From assembly GCA_963682175.1 (NCBI GenBank), contig OY821772.1, forward strand, positions 16,670,743 through 16,734,742: 64,000 nt of DNA, given 5' to 3'. A program made the translations under genes and the position numbers. This document shows, one piece after another, positions 1-11,110 of this stretch. Numbering within the stretch: position 1 is the stretch's first letter; each line of letters starts with the position of its first letter. Origin of the DNA: Triglochin maritima (lineage: Eukaryota > Streptophyta > Magnoliopsida > Alismatales > Juncaginaceae). The notes beneath the pieces are model-generated. The model had not been told where the DNA came from and did not search any database. It was given only the letters and a program-made list of their open reading frames with translations.

Positions 1-19
1 TTCAGAACATATATGTGTC

Positions 20-500
20 GGAAACTTAGGACTTGATCCGATATTATATGAACAGAATCACGAGATAATGCATGAAAATATGATCTTTAATCAGCCATCA
101 ATCAGGGGGATTATCTGAACATAATCATGAGATAACGCATGGTCATATGACCTATAATCAGCCAACAAATCAGGGACGATTTTCTGGATATAATCACTAA
201 GCAATGCATGGAGATGTGATCTATAATCAGCAAGGCAATCCTGGAATATCACCGGAATATAATCACGAAATGAAGCAAGAACATAGGATCTATAATCAAC
301 AACAAAATCATGGGACATCGTCTGAATTTAATCGCCCACTTATGCATGGACATGTGATCTATAGTCAGCCAATGAATCATGGAATAATATCTGAATATGG
401 TCATTAATTAATGCATGCACATACATCTTAAAACATGCAATATATCATGGGAAACTCAACTAATCATGGCCACAAAAGTATTGAAGTCATATGATGAAAA
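20..500. repeat. 69-bp tandem repeat array, about six units
   Basis: The motif tgatctataatcag and its variants recurs at 81, 148, 217, 286 and 355, giving steps of 67, 69, 69 and 69 bp. A sixth, poorer unit follows near 424. Because 69 is a multiple of three, one plus-strand frame stays open through three units (204-407), with a 23-residue repeat containing HGxVIYNQ and SEYNH. No homologue is recognised, and the open frame may simply follow from the unit length. The array lies left of an old chromovirus LTR. Confidence 0.75.
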
Positions 501-699
501 TCGGAATGAGTCATGCAACATTATATGGACCTATTAGCTAGATAACGCTTGGATATAAAATCTGAAGTTAGAAATGGCTCACGAACTAACAACATAACAA
601 GTCATGAAATCATGCAAGATCATGTGGTCTACAATTAGTAATATCCTATAGAAAACCACATATTATAGGAAGTTAGAACACCATCAACCAATCATCAAT
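501..699. other. AT-rich stretch without recognisable gene
   Basis: Short atcatg-rich words continue from the preceding array but the 69 bp phase is lost. I see no coding region or regulatory site. Confidence 0.5.
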
Positions 700-1828
700 T
701 CATCACAAACTCAACCACAAAAGGGAGATTTGCACCACACGCATGTATGCATGCTAATACCCTTCCCGACGTGCTCCCCACAGCCCAGCCTCCCCTCCGG
801 TTTCTTCCTCAAACCACTGACGAAAAGCATGAGGTGAGGGTCGTGAGGATGAGAGGGAAGCGCAGCTAGCCTCTGAAATTCAGAGAGTGCACCACAGTCC
901 ACCTTATCAGGCAAATCTCCACTTGTGCAACCCCAAACCTTAGACCGACCAGCCCACTAGTGCTGGACTCAACTCCATCCAACACCCCCTACTACCCCAT
1001 ACACTATAGGGCCAGAAGCATACCTGAGTTGGAGGTTGCTGCTTCTAGAAGATCGCCGGAGAGGAGCTGCTGCAACCTTCTACACGCCTAGCCTTCTTGC
1101 GTGCTGCACACTTGGCTGCCCGGAGTTGTTGCTGGTCAGAACGTGGGAGAGGGAGGAGAAGGGTTGAATTTCGTGTGGGAGGAGGTGGGGAACAGGAAGG
1201 GACGGCTAGGATAGAGGGGTTTTTTGTTACAAGCAAGAAGAGAAAAAGGAAACTAGTGATTGCAAATATCCTCCCATTAAAACATGCCTTAAACATGATA
1301 ATTCAAAAGTTTGCACACCAAATTGGATTCCCCCTTGCTAACAAGGATGCCACACCATCCTCCCCCAGCCCACTCAGCCATGGACCCCACGAAATCAGCC
1401 CACGAGCTAAGAGGGAATCAAATCCAAAGTGCAACTTACCAAAATGCAACACCAACATGTGCACCAAAATCTCCCCTTGATTCTCCCATCCTTTTCCTTG
1501 CAAAATCAGATCTTCATTTGATGATATGGAGCCACCTTACATGGCCACTCATCATGCCTCACTCACCCCTAACAACTAGCCAAATCGATTTATACAAACA
1601 ACTCGCACCCGATTGACCTGATTGAGTGAATCGGTTACAAGTTGCCCGATGAATCGCACCCAACTGCGAGTCGATTTGACTCACCCAAAAAGGGAACTTT
1701 TCCCCGAAAGAAAACTTTCCCGAAACAAAGCATAAAATCAGAAAAATACATCAAGCATAAAGATAACACATAAATAAGTATAATCATGAAATAAGACTTA
1801 ATAGTGTAGTAGGAGAGCGGGTCTTACA
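700..1828 (-). repeat. old chromovirus (Ty3/gypsy) 3' LTR, left limit unknown
   Basis: The right boundary is well defined. On the minus strand a gag-pol C-terminus (1829-1930) stops and is followed at once by TGTAAGACCCGC, the usual LTR start. Purine-rich sequence just inside 1829 could serve as the polypurine tract. Further left are CT/GA-rich stretches and a segment near 1020-1060 that looks like transcribed LTR sequence. The left end is not resolved and may lie outside the window. Open frames in this interval have no recognisable domain. Confidence 0.5.
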
Positions 1829-1930
1829 ACCTACCTCCCTTAATAAAATTTCGTCCTCGAAATTTGCTTTCCCTAACTCTCAACAAAAGCTCAGGTTATG
1901 AATTCTTCACATCATCCTCACGCTCAAACC
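1829..1930 (-). pseudogene. C-terminal remnant of chromovirus pol
   Basis: Read on the minus strand, this stretch encodes WFEREDDVKNS, then an in-frame stop where the family usually has Tyr, then PELL and finally KFRGRNFIKGGRL before the terminal stop. WEREDD-type residues and the FRGRNF...GG ending are typical of the chromodomain end of plant chromovirus integrases (Tekay/Del type). Everything upstream (protease, RT, RNase H, integrase core) is missing, because the DNA to the right is non-coding. It is a short relic. The clade is inferred from the C-terminus and from the initiator-Met primer site at 3981-3992. Confidence 0.65.
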
Positions 1931-3980
1931 ACAACAGCAAAACCTATAAGATGATGAAATACAAGTACAATGGCAGCGAAAGATTCTAAGAACAAATCAT
2001 GAACCAATCACAAGAATATGAAAGTAATGATAAGAGAAATATGACTTGTGGACAACAATTTAACCATGAAGATCACCTAAAATCCAGCAAGTAGTAGTGT
2101 ATAATGGTATGACACATTGACAACAACTAATCGGGAAGGTCACATCAAATCCAGCAAATAATCATACATGATGATAATATATGTTGACAACAAACTAAAT
2201 AGAAGGGTCACATGAAATCCAACAAGTAATAATGTATGAACCTATGATACATTGACAATTATAAAATTTCTAGCAACTAATACGTACATACATATGTAAT
2301 TATCCATGCATATGTGATGTCTTAGCAGCAACTAAACGTAAATAAGATATGGTATTTAACAGCAACCTAATCATGAGATCATATAGTTCCAGCAACTAAA
2401 TAATACATATCATACATGTAATGTATCAAGACCGCAATTAAATGAAGAAGGAATAGCAAACTCTCTATAGATAAACATACGTGCACTTGGTGTATTTAGG
2501 CAACAAATAAATCATGGAATGGTAACAAGCTCTCAATGGATGTATATCTACATGCACATGACGTGTATAGAAAGCAATAAATCATGTCATAATACTCGAT
2601 CTCGATAGATCATACATATGCACAAGATGCATCTAGTCAACAATTAAATCATACAATGATAATAAGATCTCTGTAGATTTATATAGCTCTACATGCACAT
2701 GGGGGTATGAGGACAGAAAATCATTTATGGAATGAGAACATGATCCTAATGGGAATATGCCTTCATGCGCATGATGTATGAGGACACCAAATAAAATATG
2801 GAAATAATTACAAGATCTTGATAGTCAATACACATGCACGAGATATATCTAGGCAACAATTAAATCATGTCATAATGACAAGATCTCTATGGATTTCTAT
2901 ATTTATATGTACATGAGTTATGAGGACAACAAATTAAATGTGTAATTGGAACTGGAAGTTCAAGAACTGGCGGCTAATAAAATTTTGATGGTTAAATATA
3001 CATGTGCATGATGTATCTAGACAACAACTAAATCATGAAATATTAGTCATAACATCACAACATGAGCTTACTTGCATGCACCTACATCATCATACCATAA
3101 CAACAACATGAACAATTATAATAAATTTGGTAAAGCACATGCTATAGTAATCATGGATCATGGAAATCGAACATGCAACCAGCAAGAGCTATGGGTCATG
3201 ATGAGATGATTATACAACATTTACTTCAATCTATAGTAACACATTCATGGGTTTTGAATTTATTCAAGCACGAATATAAATATTATTAGGAGAAATATGA
3301 GACTATAACGTGACTAATTTCAGACCTCATCATGCAAGACATCGAGGCTGTAAACTCAACCTTTAGTTGCGTACACGTGCCTAAAATTCAGCATTACTTA
3401 CCCTAAATATTAAACATACCAAGATTGAGACTATATGAATAATACAGGATCCCACGGTGCAATTACGATAATACAAGTGATAAGCATGAATGCATGAATG
3501 GATGGCAAGCTACTTCTGATTTCAACATTTCAGAGCACAACATCATGCACATAGCTTAATTAAAATTGATTGGTTAGCCTTTTCATGTAGTGCAATTTCC
3601 TGTTTCCAGCAACTAAATCATGCGTGCTATTATAACTTCCTAACTGCAACTTAAACATGAATAATCCCATAAATCTAGTAGCTCAAACAATACCTTGGCA
3701 GGAAACATCTTAACAACAACTTAGCTAGGAAATAATCACATGTATCAAGCAATAAAGATACATCAACAAGAAGCACCTTCATAGCAATAAAATCATGGGA
3801 TAATAACTAGATTTCAGTAGATAATATACATGCACGTAATGTATCTAACAACAATTGAAACTCAAACAATAGCACGAAATGAGCAACAACAATATGCCCC
3901 GCACAAAACAAAAGCATGCGTGAATAACTTAATACTAACTGAGATGCAACCAAAAAGGAAGGACACTTTGGGACCGACCT
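1931..3980. repeat. non-coding interior of the chromovirus relic with degenerate ~70-bp repeats
   Basis: There is no substantial reading frame. Between about 2440 and 3030 the motif atgcacatgatgtat recurs near 2552, 2618, 2693, 2765, 2834 and 2907 (steps of 66-75 bp), each with a nearby caacaattaaatcatg-like word. Similar words appear up to 3860 in poorer phase. The interval lies where an autonomous element would carry gag-pol, so this looks like a non-autonomous interior filled by repeat expansion. Confidence 0.55.
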
Positions 3981-3992
3981 GCTCTGAAACCA
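3981..3992 (-). other. primer binding site, initiator tRNA-Met type
   Basis: The plus strand reads GCTCTGAAACCA, which is TGGTTTCAGAGC on the minus strand. This differs by one base from the plant initiator-Met site TGGTATCAGAGC. It sits three bases from the LTR starting at 3996, as expected for a minus-strand element. Confidence 0.7.
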
Positions 3993-3995
3993 GGT

Positions 3996-4609
3996 TGTAA
4001 CGCCCCCAATCACGTGGGTACGCACACTGGGAAAGACTTACAAGTGTCGCGATCAGAGACCTCTGCGACGACCAAAGGAGTTACAAAAGACATACCAAAC
4101 AACGACTCGACAATACATAGAGAGATCATACATGGATAGACTAACATAAAACATAACTGAAAAGTGAGAGATTATCCATATATGGTAACAAGGTCAAATG
4201 CATTACATCGAGTTCAAAAGGGAAATTCATCATAAATAATGCAGAAGCAAAAGACAAACTGAAGAAGCTGGTCGACGTTTCCCTCGTGTACAAAATCTTC
4301 GACTACTCGTCCAGTCTGCCCTGTGGAAACCTAAGTACCTGCAAGCACCGCATAAACAAATGCGTGAGTTTTCAATGAATAAAACCCAGTATGCCCCTGG
4401 CCAAATCTGAGTTATATGGAAGAATGAATGCAATCTATCAAAGACAAAAGCATCCGTAATAGAAACAGAAAAGCACATAATACATCAGAAGGCTACAACT
4501 CCATCAGTCGTGCCAATCGGGTAACACCCGCAGAAATCCCTCCAAGCGAACCAGAATACCAACCATGCTGGTCAGAACAAAACAGAAAAGCATCAAATGC
4601 AACAGAAGG
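3996..4609 (-). repeat. 5' LTR of the chromovirus relic, cut by E1
   Basis: It begins TGTAACGCCCCC directly beside the primer site. It includes a segment near 4360-4395 (gcgtgagttttcaatgaataaaaccc) of a kind common in plant gypsy LTRs. The LTR is broken at 4610 by the 5' LTR of E1, and I could not find its remainder right of the E1 cluster. Confidence 0.55.
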
Positions 4610-4981
4610 TGATTGTCATCATTTCATGCATATCTTTGTGTCTTATATCCATTATCTTTCACCCCAAACAATGCTATGTAACGAGTTTTATGTTTAGTTT
4701 TCAGGAATAAGTAGGTTTGAGAAGGAGAGACTATAAATGGACCTAATAGAAGGGAAATTGACTGAGTTGAGAGACTCGAGAACTAAGATGCAAGATCGAA
4801 AGACCTGAATGTAAGATCGAAGGACCAATGTGCAAACAAGAATACTCCACACCATCATGGGGAGTATTTAGGCAATTCTATTTGGGTCGGAGCTCCAACA
4901 ACCTACTCGGATGCATCAAACATGAAAAAAAAGCCAGACAACAACACACCAAATCCCGGCCGGATCCGAACCATATAGATA

Positions 4982-5020
4982 GACCGCCAATTGGCGGTCC
5001 AAGACCACTGATTGGCGGTC
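4982..5020. promoter_or_regulatory. paired 18-bp palindromes in LTR, 21-bp phase
   Basis: GACCGCCAATTGGCGGTC at 4982-4999 is a perfect palindrome. An imperfect partner, GACCACTGATTGGCGGTC, starts at 5003, exactly 21 bp on. The pair lies about 120-160 bp upstream of the TATA box. Each perfect copy carries CCAAT on both strands. Function is unknown. Confidence 0.8.
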
Positions 5021-5140
5021 AGTTTGGGTCCGAATCCGCTAAGACTTTGGCGGGTCGTGTATTAGGGTGTATTTAGTCTAGTTTTGGTATATGTTTAGCC
5101 CCATACCGGGGGATTGTCCCGGATTACCTTTTTCTATGGC

Positions 5141-5149
5141 TATAAATAG
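5141..5149 (+). promoter_or_regulatory. TATA box of E1 LTR
   Basis: TATAAATAG, about 120 bp downstream of the palindromes. The same octamer core is at the equivalent place in the other Athila LTRs (13042, 31571, 42212; minus strand 16643, 34503, 59232). Confidence 0.7.
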
Positions 5150-6168
5150 AACTCCTCCTCCTCCTTTTGTATTTACCCATTGCTTGGTGGCATTCTCTCT
5201 ACTTGGAGTAAACTCAAGGTGGAGAAGAGCTACCTTCAATGTGAGTCATTTTAATAAAATAATTGTTCTTAGTTCCTTTTAATCTTGTCTTTTAATTCTT
5301 GCATGCTTATTTAATTTTACTTTCCTTTCCTTTTAGCTTCTTTAATATTTCTTTTTTGCTTAGGTTAATTTCATTTCAGTATAATGTTTCATTTTGTGTA
5401 TGTAGTTAGTGTAATGAGTAGTGAGTAGTTCCATCCCCATTTGGGGGTGGAGAAATATGTGATATGATCATGTGATGTATTTGGTGTTTGTTATCTTAAT
5501 CCCTTGAGCCTTATATGATTTCCATAACCATCTAATGGGATTTCACTCTTGTCTTTGATATGATAATGCTCTTGAATGAAGCTTAGCTTATGCTTAGATT
5601 AGTGGACCTATTTTATGGGGAATGATAAGGTGAGGATATTGATGGAATTGATAAAGGAAACATGAGTTGTAGTTGCATGTGCTCTTATTTCCTTTACCAT
5701 GGTTAATGCCTTGTATGTTTTAATGATAATGTCCTATCTTATTTCATGTGGAGGCATAGTAGGGTGTGGTCTTTATACATGAGTTCATTTAGCTTCATTC
5801 CAATTATTGTCTTGTATGTTTTAATGATATTGGGCTATCTTATTTCATGTGGAAGCAAAGTTGGATTTAGTTTTATGATTTTCATGCACTACATGTTGTA
5901 ATGAGCTTGATTGAATACTCACACATACACATATCTTTGTATTCACACTCTTTTCTCTACCCCCTATGGGGTTTAGTTTTATTGCTTATCTTCCATTTCC
6001 TTTCACATTTTAGTGTAGTTTAGTGTAATCAATCTTTCTCTCCTTTCTTTCCCACTCGCCTTCGAACAAACTAAAGTCGACACACCTCCCTGTGGATCGA
6101 CCTGTATTTGCCACCGCTTAAACACGGTCGTGCACTTGTGGTTAATTAAAACGTATCAATCAAGTTTT

Positions 6169-6186
6169 TGGCGCCATTGTCGAGGA
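6169..6186 (+). other. primer binding site, tRNA-Asp type (mutated)
   Basis: TGGCGCCATTGTCGAGGA, with three differences from the Athila-type site TGGCGCCGTTGCCGGGGA seen intact in E5. Confidence 0.8.
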
Positions 6187-7239
6187 GGTGCTCTGTCCAG
6201 ACATTAGTTTGGACGATTCGAGTGGTTTTAATTTTTGTTTTTTAGTTTTAATTTGTTTCAGGGATCCTGAGGATCAAGGGAAGTGCTTCGAGGAATTTGA
6301 GAGCAAAACACTCAACAGTGACCGCCAATCAGCGGTCTGGGACCGCCAATTGGCGGCCTGGTGAGCTTAGCTTTCTCTCAATTTTATTCTGGTTGTTGTT
6401 TTTTCATTGTAGTTATCTAGGAGTACTATCTTGCATGCTATGACTTCTAGTTTGCTCCCAGATTAAAAATCAATCCCCTTTAATCAACTTGGACTATAAA
6501 ACTCAAAGCAAAAGATTAGACTTCTTGCCATCTAGGTCATGCATCATTTGTAGACCTTGCATGCATTTGTCTTTTCTTTGCTTTACATTTTGTTGTTGAT
6601 TTCTGGCGTGAGGTACGTGCACCCAAATCTCTCATTCATGCATGTTTCGATCATGCATTAGTTAGTAAGGTGCCTCGGGACAAAAGTGAGTTGAGCGTTT
6701 GATTGGAGTGTTGATTGCTAGATTTTAGATCAAAATGCTACTAAGGAGGGGCTGTCCCAAAAAAGATAAGGTGGGGGATTTCATCACTCTTTCCTTGGCC
6801 CTAAAATATCACTCTTAAGAAAGCCTTAATTCTAAAAGCAAGTAGACATTGGCCCTAAGGATTTTCGACGCACTAGGAGAGTAATCTAGTTGAGACCGTC
6901 ATGGCCTGATCGGCGTTGCCTACTTTGTCGATAGTATGAGGTACTTGATCTCCGGATCTGGTGTCACTTGCTGGGCATTGTGGTCTTTGTTGTAGGGAGG
7001 TAAGGCGTGTCGAGACTACTGACCTCGAAGTTAGGTGTCGTCTAGCCTAAGGACCCATTACCTTACATTGTTTGAGCCATGATTGCTAGATTAGGCTTCT
7101 ACCCTCTCCCACTACCCACGCTAGTTTCTAGGGATTCTTCCCTTCTCCTCTGAGTCATCTTCTTCTCACCTTCTTCTACGTTCTAGTCTCCTCCCCTTTA
7201 CACTCTCTGTTTGCGTTTTAGGGTCGAGTCGAGCACTTT
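6187..7239 (+). other. E1 untranslated leader
   Basis: Non-coding leader with paired palindromes at 6320-6337 and 6341-6358 (21 bp apart). It contains a block near 6735-6790 (aaggaggggctgtccc, gataaggtgggggatttc) that is nearly unchanged in E4, E5 and E3. Conservation of that block among degraded elements suggests an RNA role such as packaging, which is an inference. Confidence 0.7.
6320..6358. promoter_or_regulatory. paired palindromes in E1 leader
   Basis: GACCGCCAATCAGCGGTC at 6320-6337 and GACCGCCAATTGGCGGCC at 6341-6358, again 21 bp apart and about 150 bp after the primer site. Each has one mismatched arm position or pair. Confidence 0.75.
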
Positions 7240-7732
7240 TTGCGAGCTCGGCCTCGTCGTGGTCAGAGTGGTCGATTCAAGAGTTTTGTTGTTGTGATGG
7301 ATGGTTACATGGGCGACCATCAATATCATTGTTGGGACCAGGATAATTGTCCCTCGTACGCCGGACCCATGCATCCTAGGGTGCCTCAGATAAACACCCC
7401 GTATGGTTGGGACAATCTTAATTGTGTGACTGAGCATTCTTCATATTGGGGTAATATGAGAGAGGCTAAGTATGCCTCAGATAAACACCCTACCGTGCGA
7501 CTGTTGTGGGTTGAGTGGTCATGTTATCGGGGAATGTCCTTATGTTCCCCCAGAGCCTAAGTATGAGCATACCTTTTCACAAAATGCTCAATATGACCAT
7601 TACGCATCCGCGTACAACTCGAGAGAGATGGATTCATTTTCACCCCAGTATCCTCCTCCCGAATACCCAGAATTCTACCAACACCATTCTCCAAATCATT
7701 GGCCTCATTCTCAGCCCATCAACATCCTTTTT

Positions 7733-7850
7733 TAGTCTCTTCTTCTCAAACCTATTTATTCTTGAAACTTAAACATAAAACACATTACATAGCATTGCTT
7801 AGGCTAAAAATAAAGGATGTAAGACACAAATGAATGCATGAAATTATGTC
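7733..7850 (-). repeat. orphan LTR-end fragment inside E1 gag-pro
   Basis: This segment matches, in the same orientation, the terminal ~130 bp of the minus-strand LTR at 17041-17179, with shared words such as cttctcaaacctatttattc and acatagcattg. It is therefore an antisense Athila LTR start placed between the knuckle and the protease. The rest of the LTR is missing. Confidence 0.65.
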
Positions 7851-9099
7851 AATCTGAGTCGAATCCTGACGTTCCCTTAACGAATACTTCCAGGAAGGTG
7901 CTTGATTATGAGGTTCCTTCTACTTTTATTTTGACAATGGGGCCGAACCTTGAGGTTCATTTGTCTCATCATATGTTGAAGCAATCAGTGTCTAACGTTC
8001 CTTCACAAAAGTCCACATCCATGGGACCATCTGAGGTCCCTGCTGATGTTTTTACGGAACCGAATGCTGAGGTTCCTTCGAAAGAGCCTTATGGCCCAAA
8101 GGTGTCATTCCCTGAGTGCCTTAAAAAGAAAACTCCAGATAAAAATGACAAGATGCCTGAGGTCTTTTGGCAAATTAAGGTGAAAATTCCTTTGTTGGAG
8201 GTGATTCAGCAAATGCCACCTTATGCCAATGTTCTCAAGGATTTATGCACCAACAAGAGAAAAACCAATGTTCAAAAGAAGTTTTTCTTGTAGCAAATGT
8301 GAGTTCATTGTTGGCACAATCCACGCAAGTCAAATACATGGACCCTGATTATCCTACTATTTCTTGTGTGATTGGTTATGTGTCAATACATAGAGCTTTA
8401 TTGGACCTAGGTTCATTTGTCAATCATTTGTCGTATTTTGTCTACGTTCACCTTGGTATTAGAGACCTCAAACAAACAAAAACCACTCTTCAATTGGCTA
8501 ATAGGTCAATGAACAAACCAAGGGGCGTGGTGGAAGATGTTCTTATCAAAGTGGGTGAGTTCATTTATCCAGTCGATTTCTTTGTTTTGGATACTGAACT
8601 TGTGCCAAAGTCACTTGGACAAATTCCTCTTATTTTGGGGTGACCATTTCTAGTGATTTCCATTGCCCTGATCAACTGTCATAATGGTCTGATGCGCTTG
8701 ACATATGGTAGTCGGTGCGTTAATTTCCACATCTTCACCATCCGGAAGAAGCCAGGTGCCTTCGATGACCCTGTTGAAGTCATTCTTATCCAGGGCACAG
8801 ATGAGAACGAAGTCGAAGCCACCTTTAAGTATTTCAGAGAGTTATTCGATGGAGATCCTGATGGTGGTGAAGATGTTTCAACTGTGCTCGCACAATAAGG
8901 TGCTTTATCTTGTGATCATATGGCCTTTGAGCCACATCCTTTTGATCATGTGGCTTTTGAGGCCACCTACTTTTCACTATGTACCTGTTGATGACCAAAT
9001 GTGGGTTAAGAATCAACCACCTAATACCCTACACTTCAAACAACCAGAGGGAGATTAACCTCTCATTCATGCCTCCTATCTTGCTCATTTCAAGACACA

Positions 9100-9540
9100 T
9101 CAAAACTTAAGTTGGTAAGTGTTATGATAGTGGACTCATGTCATTATATCCCACCCCAACATTCTCCTATTAAGCAATGTGCGACTAAACTTGGGGGTGT
9201 TACAACCTACCCCACTTGAACACCTGACATCGTCATTAGGTCAAGCCAATCAGTCACCAAGCGTTGTGGGATTCTAGATGGGGATCCCACCCTTTAAGAG
9301 TAGCACTTAGTTCCCACAATTCCAGCTGGTTTAGGCTCTGATACCATCTGTAACATCCCGTCCACGAGCCCGCATCGAGCCCCAGTCCCAGTCCGTCACC
9401 TATGCGTCCACTGGCCCACAACACCCACCTATTGCTACAAAACTTAAGTTGGTAAGTGTTATGGTAGTTGACTCATGTCATTACATCCCACCCCAACATC
9501 CTGATATTAGGCAATGTGGGACTAAACTTGGGGGTGTTCA
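9100..9540 (-). mobile_element. TRIM-like miniature LTR retrotransposon
   Basis: Two related terminal blocks (9100-9204 and 9349-9540) share about 100 bp, including aaaacttaagttggtaagtg and gactaaacttgggggtgtt. The ~144 bp between them has GGCTCTGATACCA at 9334-9346 (minus strand TGGTATCAGAGCC, initiator-Met site) two bases from the right LTR. Beside the left LTR is a purine tract on the minus strand (complement of cctaccccactt, 9206-9217). No coding capacity. Short LTRs, tiny interior, PBS and PPT fit a TRIM. The left LTR lacks its first ~90 bp. Confidence 0.65.
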
Positions 9541-9575
9541 CGAGAGAAGGCAGGTTCCCATTTGATGTCCCTTGA

Positions 9576-11110
9576 CAAATGAAGCTGGGAGCCAATTAAT
9601 GTACTTAATTCTATATAAAAAAATTCCAAGAGTGAGCATAGGTTGCTGTGGGCTCAAATCCTTGTGTATTTGGTCCTCATTTGTTTGATGTATTTGTCTC
9701 CTTCTTAAGTATCTCATAGGTTTTGATGGGAATTCGAGTTTGTGTCCATCAACATGACCACAAAAATTTCCTTGTACTTCAAAGTTTAGTGAGATCATAT
9801 TTTTTCTTGCAAAAATACATGTAGTATCATGCGTGCATACATTGAGGGCAATGTATGAAGTAAGTGTGGTGGGTGCTTTACATTTGTATATTTGTGGAGT
9901 TAAGTCTTTTTCACTTTGTTTCTTGTTTTCTTTTGTCTGCATTGTAAAGGTCATGTTAGTGTGCTGTATTTAATATCAATATATCTGTCTGCCATGATCG
10001 TTGGGTGATTTGCCTTCTTTTGCTTGCCTAATGCTTTAATTTTTCATTTCTTCCAAAATCTTCATGTGTTTGTGAAAGAAAATATTTTGTAGGTTTTGTG
10101 TGTGTTTAGCATGTGCCAAACTATTGAGAGGCAAAGTAAAAAGGAAGCTCCCATAATTTACTTGAACATGATGCATTAGGATATCTAGTACACCGGATTT
10201 AGATCTTATCTAGTCGTAAGGATGCACCCCGGTTCTTCCTCAGGGGGAGAGTAATCATAGGGTTTCTGTACTCAATAAAGAAGTCCACCCTCAACCTATT
10301 GAGTCAAATAATTCGTGTCTGTTAGCATAAGGAAGTTTGTTGTAGTTAAGGACCCTTAAACTCCTGTTGTGAAACCTTAAGAGTAGGGGTTATGGTTCAT
10401 TTGTTGATAAGAAATAATAATTAAGTATGATGTTCTCTATCATACTTGGTGCTTTCGAGACATCTGACTTGGGATGCACTGACCAAACTCCCGTTACACG
10501 GGTGGAAGGGATTGCCCTATGTGGAGATTTGGGGAAAGGTGTACGTGATAATGTATGTCCTCATAGGCAATGTTGCATGAAACCTGACCTGGGAGAATTT
10601 AACACCAACTAGTAAAAAATGACGAAGAAATAAAAAAAAAGAAAGAAAAGAAAAGAAAAGATGGTAATATAAATAAGAACCTTAATGGACTTTACACTTT
10701 GTATCACTTGAGGATGTTAAGGTTGCCCATGTCTTTCACTTATGTTCTTAATTAAGTTTCATGAATGGTACTATAGGATAGATGTGTGGACTGAATACAT
10801 ATATAGAGTCGATCCGTGGGATTACCGTGTCCAATGATCGACAAAAATAGGTCCAACGAGTCATGTTGCTAGAATGAATAATGCATCCATGTTCGGATTT
10901 TCTGGGTATATCTACTGAAAACCCTCAGGACACACCACTCCTCCTCCTTGGGGACAAAGAGGTTTAACGACTTATTGGACGTGCTTAGTGCAACCGTGAT
11001 TCCTACAAAAGTGGGTTAGGATTTCCACATTTTTCGTCTGTTTTCCTTTCTTTCATTTTTCTCTTTGATTGTTTTGCTCGGGACTAGCAAAAGATATGTG
11101 AGGGGTTATT
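9576..11110 (+). other. E1 3' non-coding region
   Basis: About 1.5 kb with no credible gene. It is homologous to the regions between the last stop and the 3' LTR in E4 (40098-41684), E5 (52349-53917) and, on the minus strand, E3 (17180-18305) and E6 (59769-61381). It ends with a purine-rich stretch (gtgaggggttatt) before the LTR at 11111. A short A-rich tract lies near 10620-10665. Confidence 0.7.

Larger units (their letters stand above)
4610..6162 (+). repeat. E1 5' LTR (subfamily A, 1553 bp)
   Basis: It starts TGATTGTCATC and ends ATCAATCA, followed by agttt and the primer site. It has the paired palindromes at 4982-5020, a CGGGGGATTGTCCCGG element near 5106-5121 and a TATAAATAG box at 5141. 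Length matches the other A LTRs (1534-1553 bp). The five bases before it are GAAGG, with no matching target duplication found downstream. Confidence 0.85.
7240..9575 (+). pseudogene. E1 gag-protease polyprotein remnant
   Basis: Most of the capsid domain is deleted. A nucleocapsid knuckle CDCCGLSGHVIGEC (CX2CX4HX4C, near 7495-7540) and a following Pro/Tyr-rich stretch remain. The protease part occupies about 8150-8650 in two frames. It has KTNVQKK, then LLDLGSF at the active-site position, then LQLANRSMNKPRG and PVDFFVLD. After a stop near 8896 the frame is lost, but the end (FPFDVP then TGA at 9573) matches the gag-pro tail of E5/E6. A 120 bp antisense LTR fragment (7733-7850) and a TRIM (9100-9540) interrupt it. 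No RT or integrase homology is present. Confidence 0.7.
4610..11110 (+). mobile_element. E1: decayed Athila-type element with gag-pro-tail layout
   Basis: Order: 5' LTR (4610-6162), tRNA-Asp primer site (6169), leader with paired palindromes (6320-6358), broken gag with one zinc knuckle (about 7482-7523), broken protease (7838-8898), a tail ending at the stop at 9573-9575, and a long 3' non-coding region. RT and integrase are absent. The tail end encodes FPFDVP, matching FSFDVP at the same place in E5 and E6, so the missing pol appears shared and not a private loss. A TRIM lies in the tail. The downstream LTRs belong to another subfamily, so the 3' limit is uncertain. Confidence 0.6.

Noticed and set aside
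711..1616. Frames of 66-127 codons on both strands left of 1828 as host genes
   Set aside because: No domain, overlapping frames in opposite directions, and location inside a probable old LTR.
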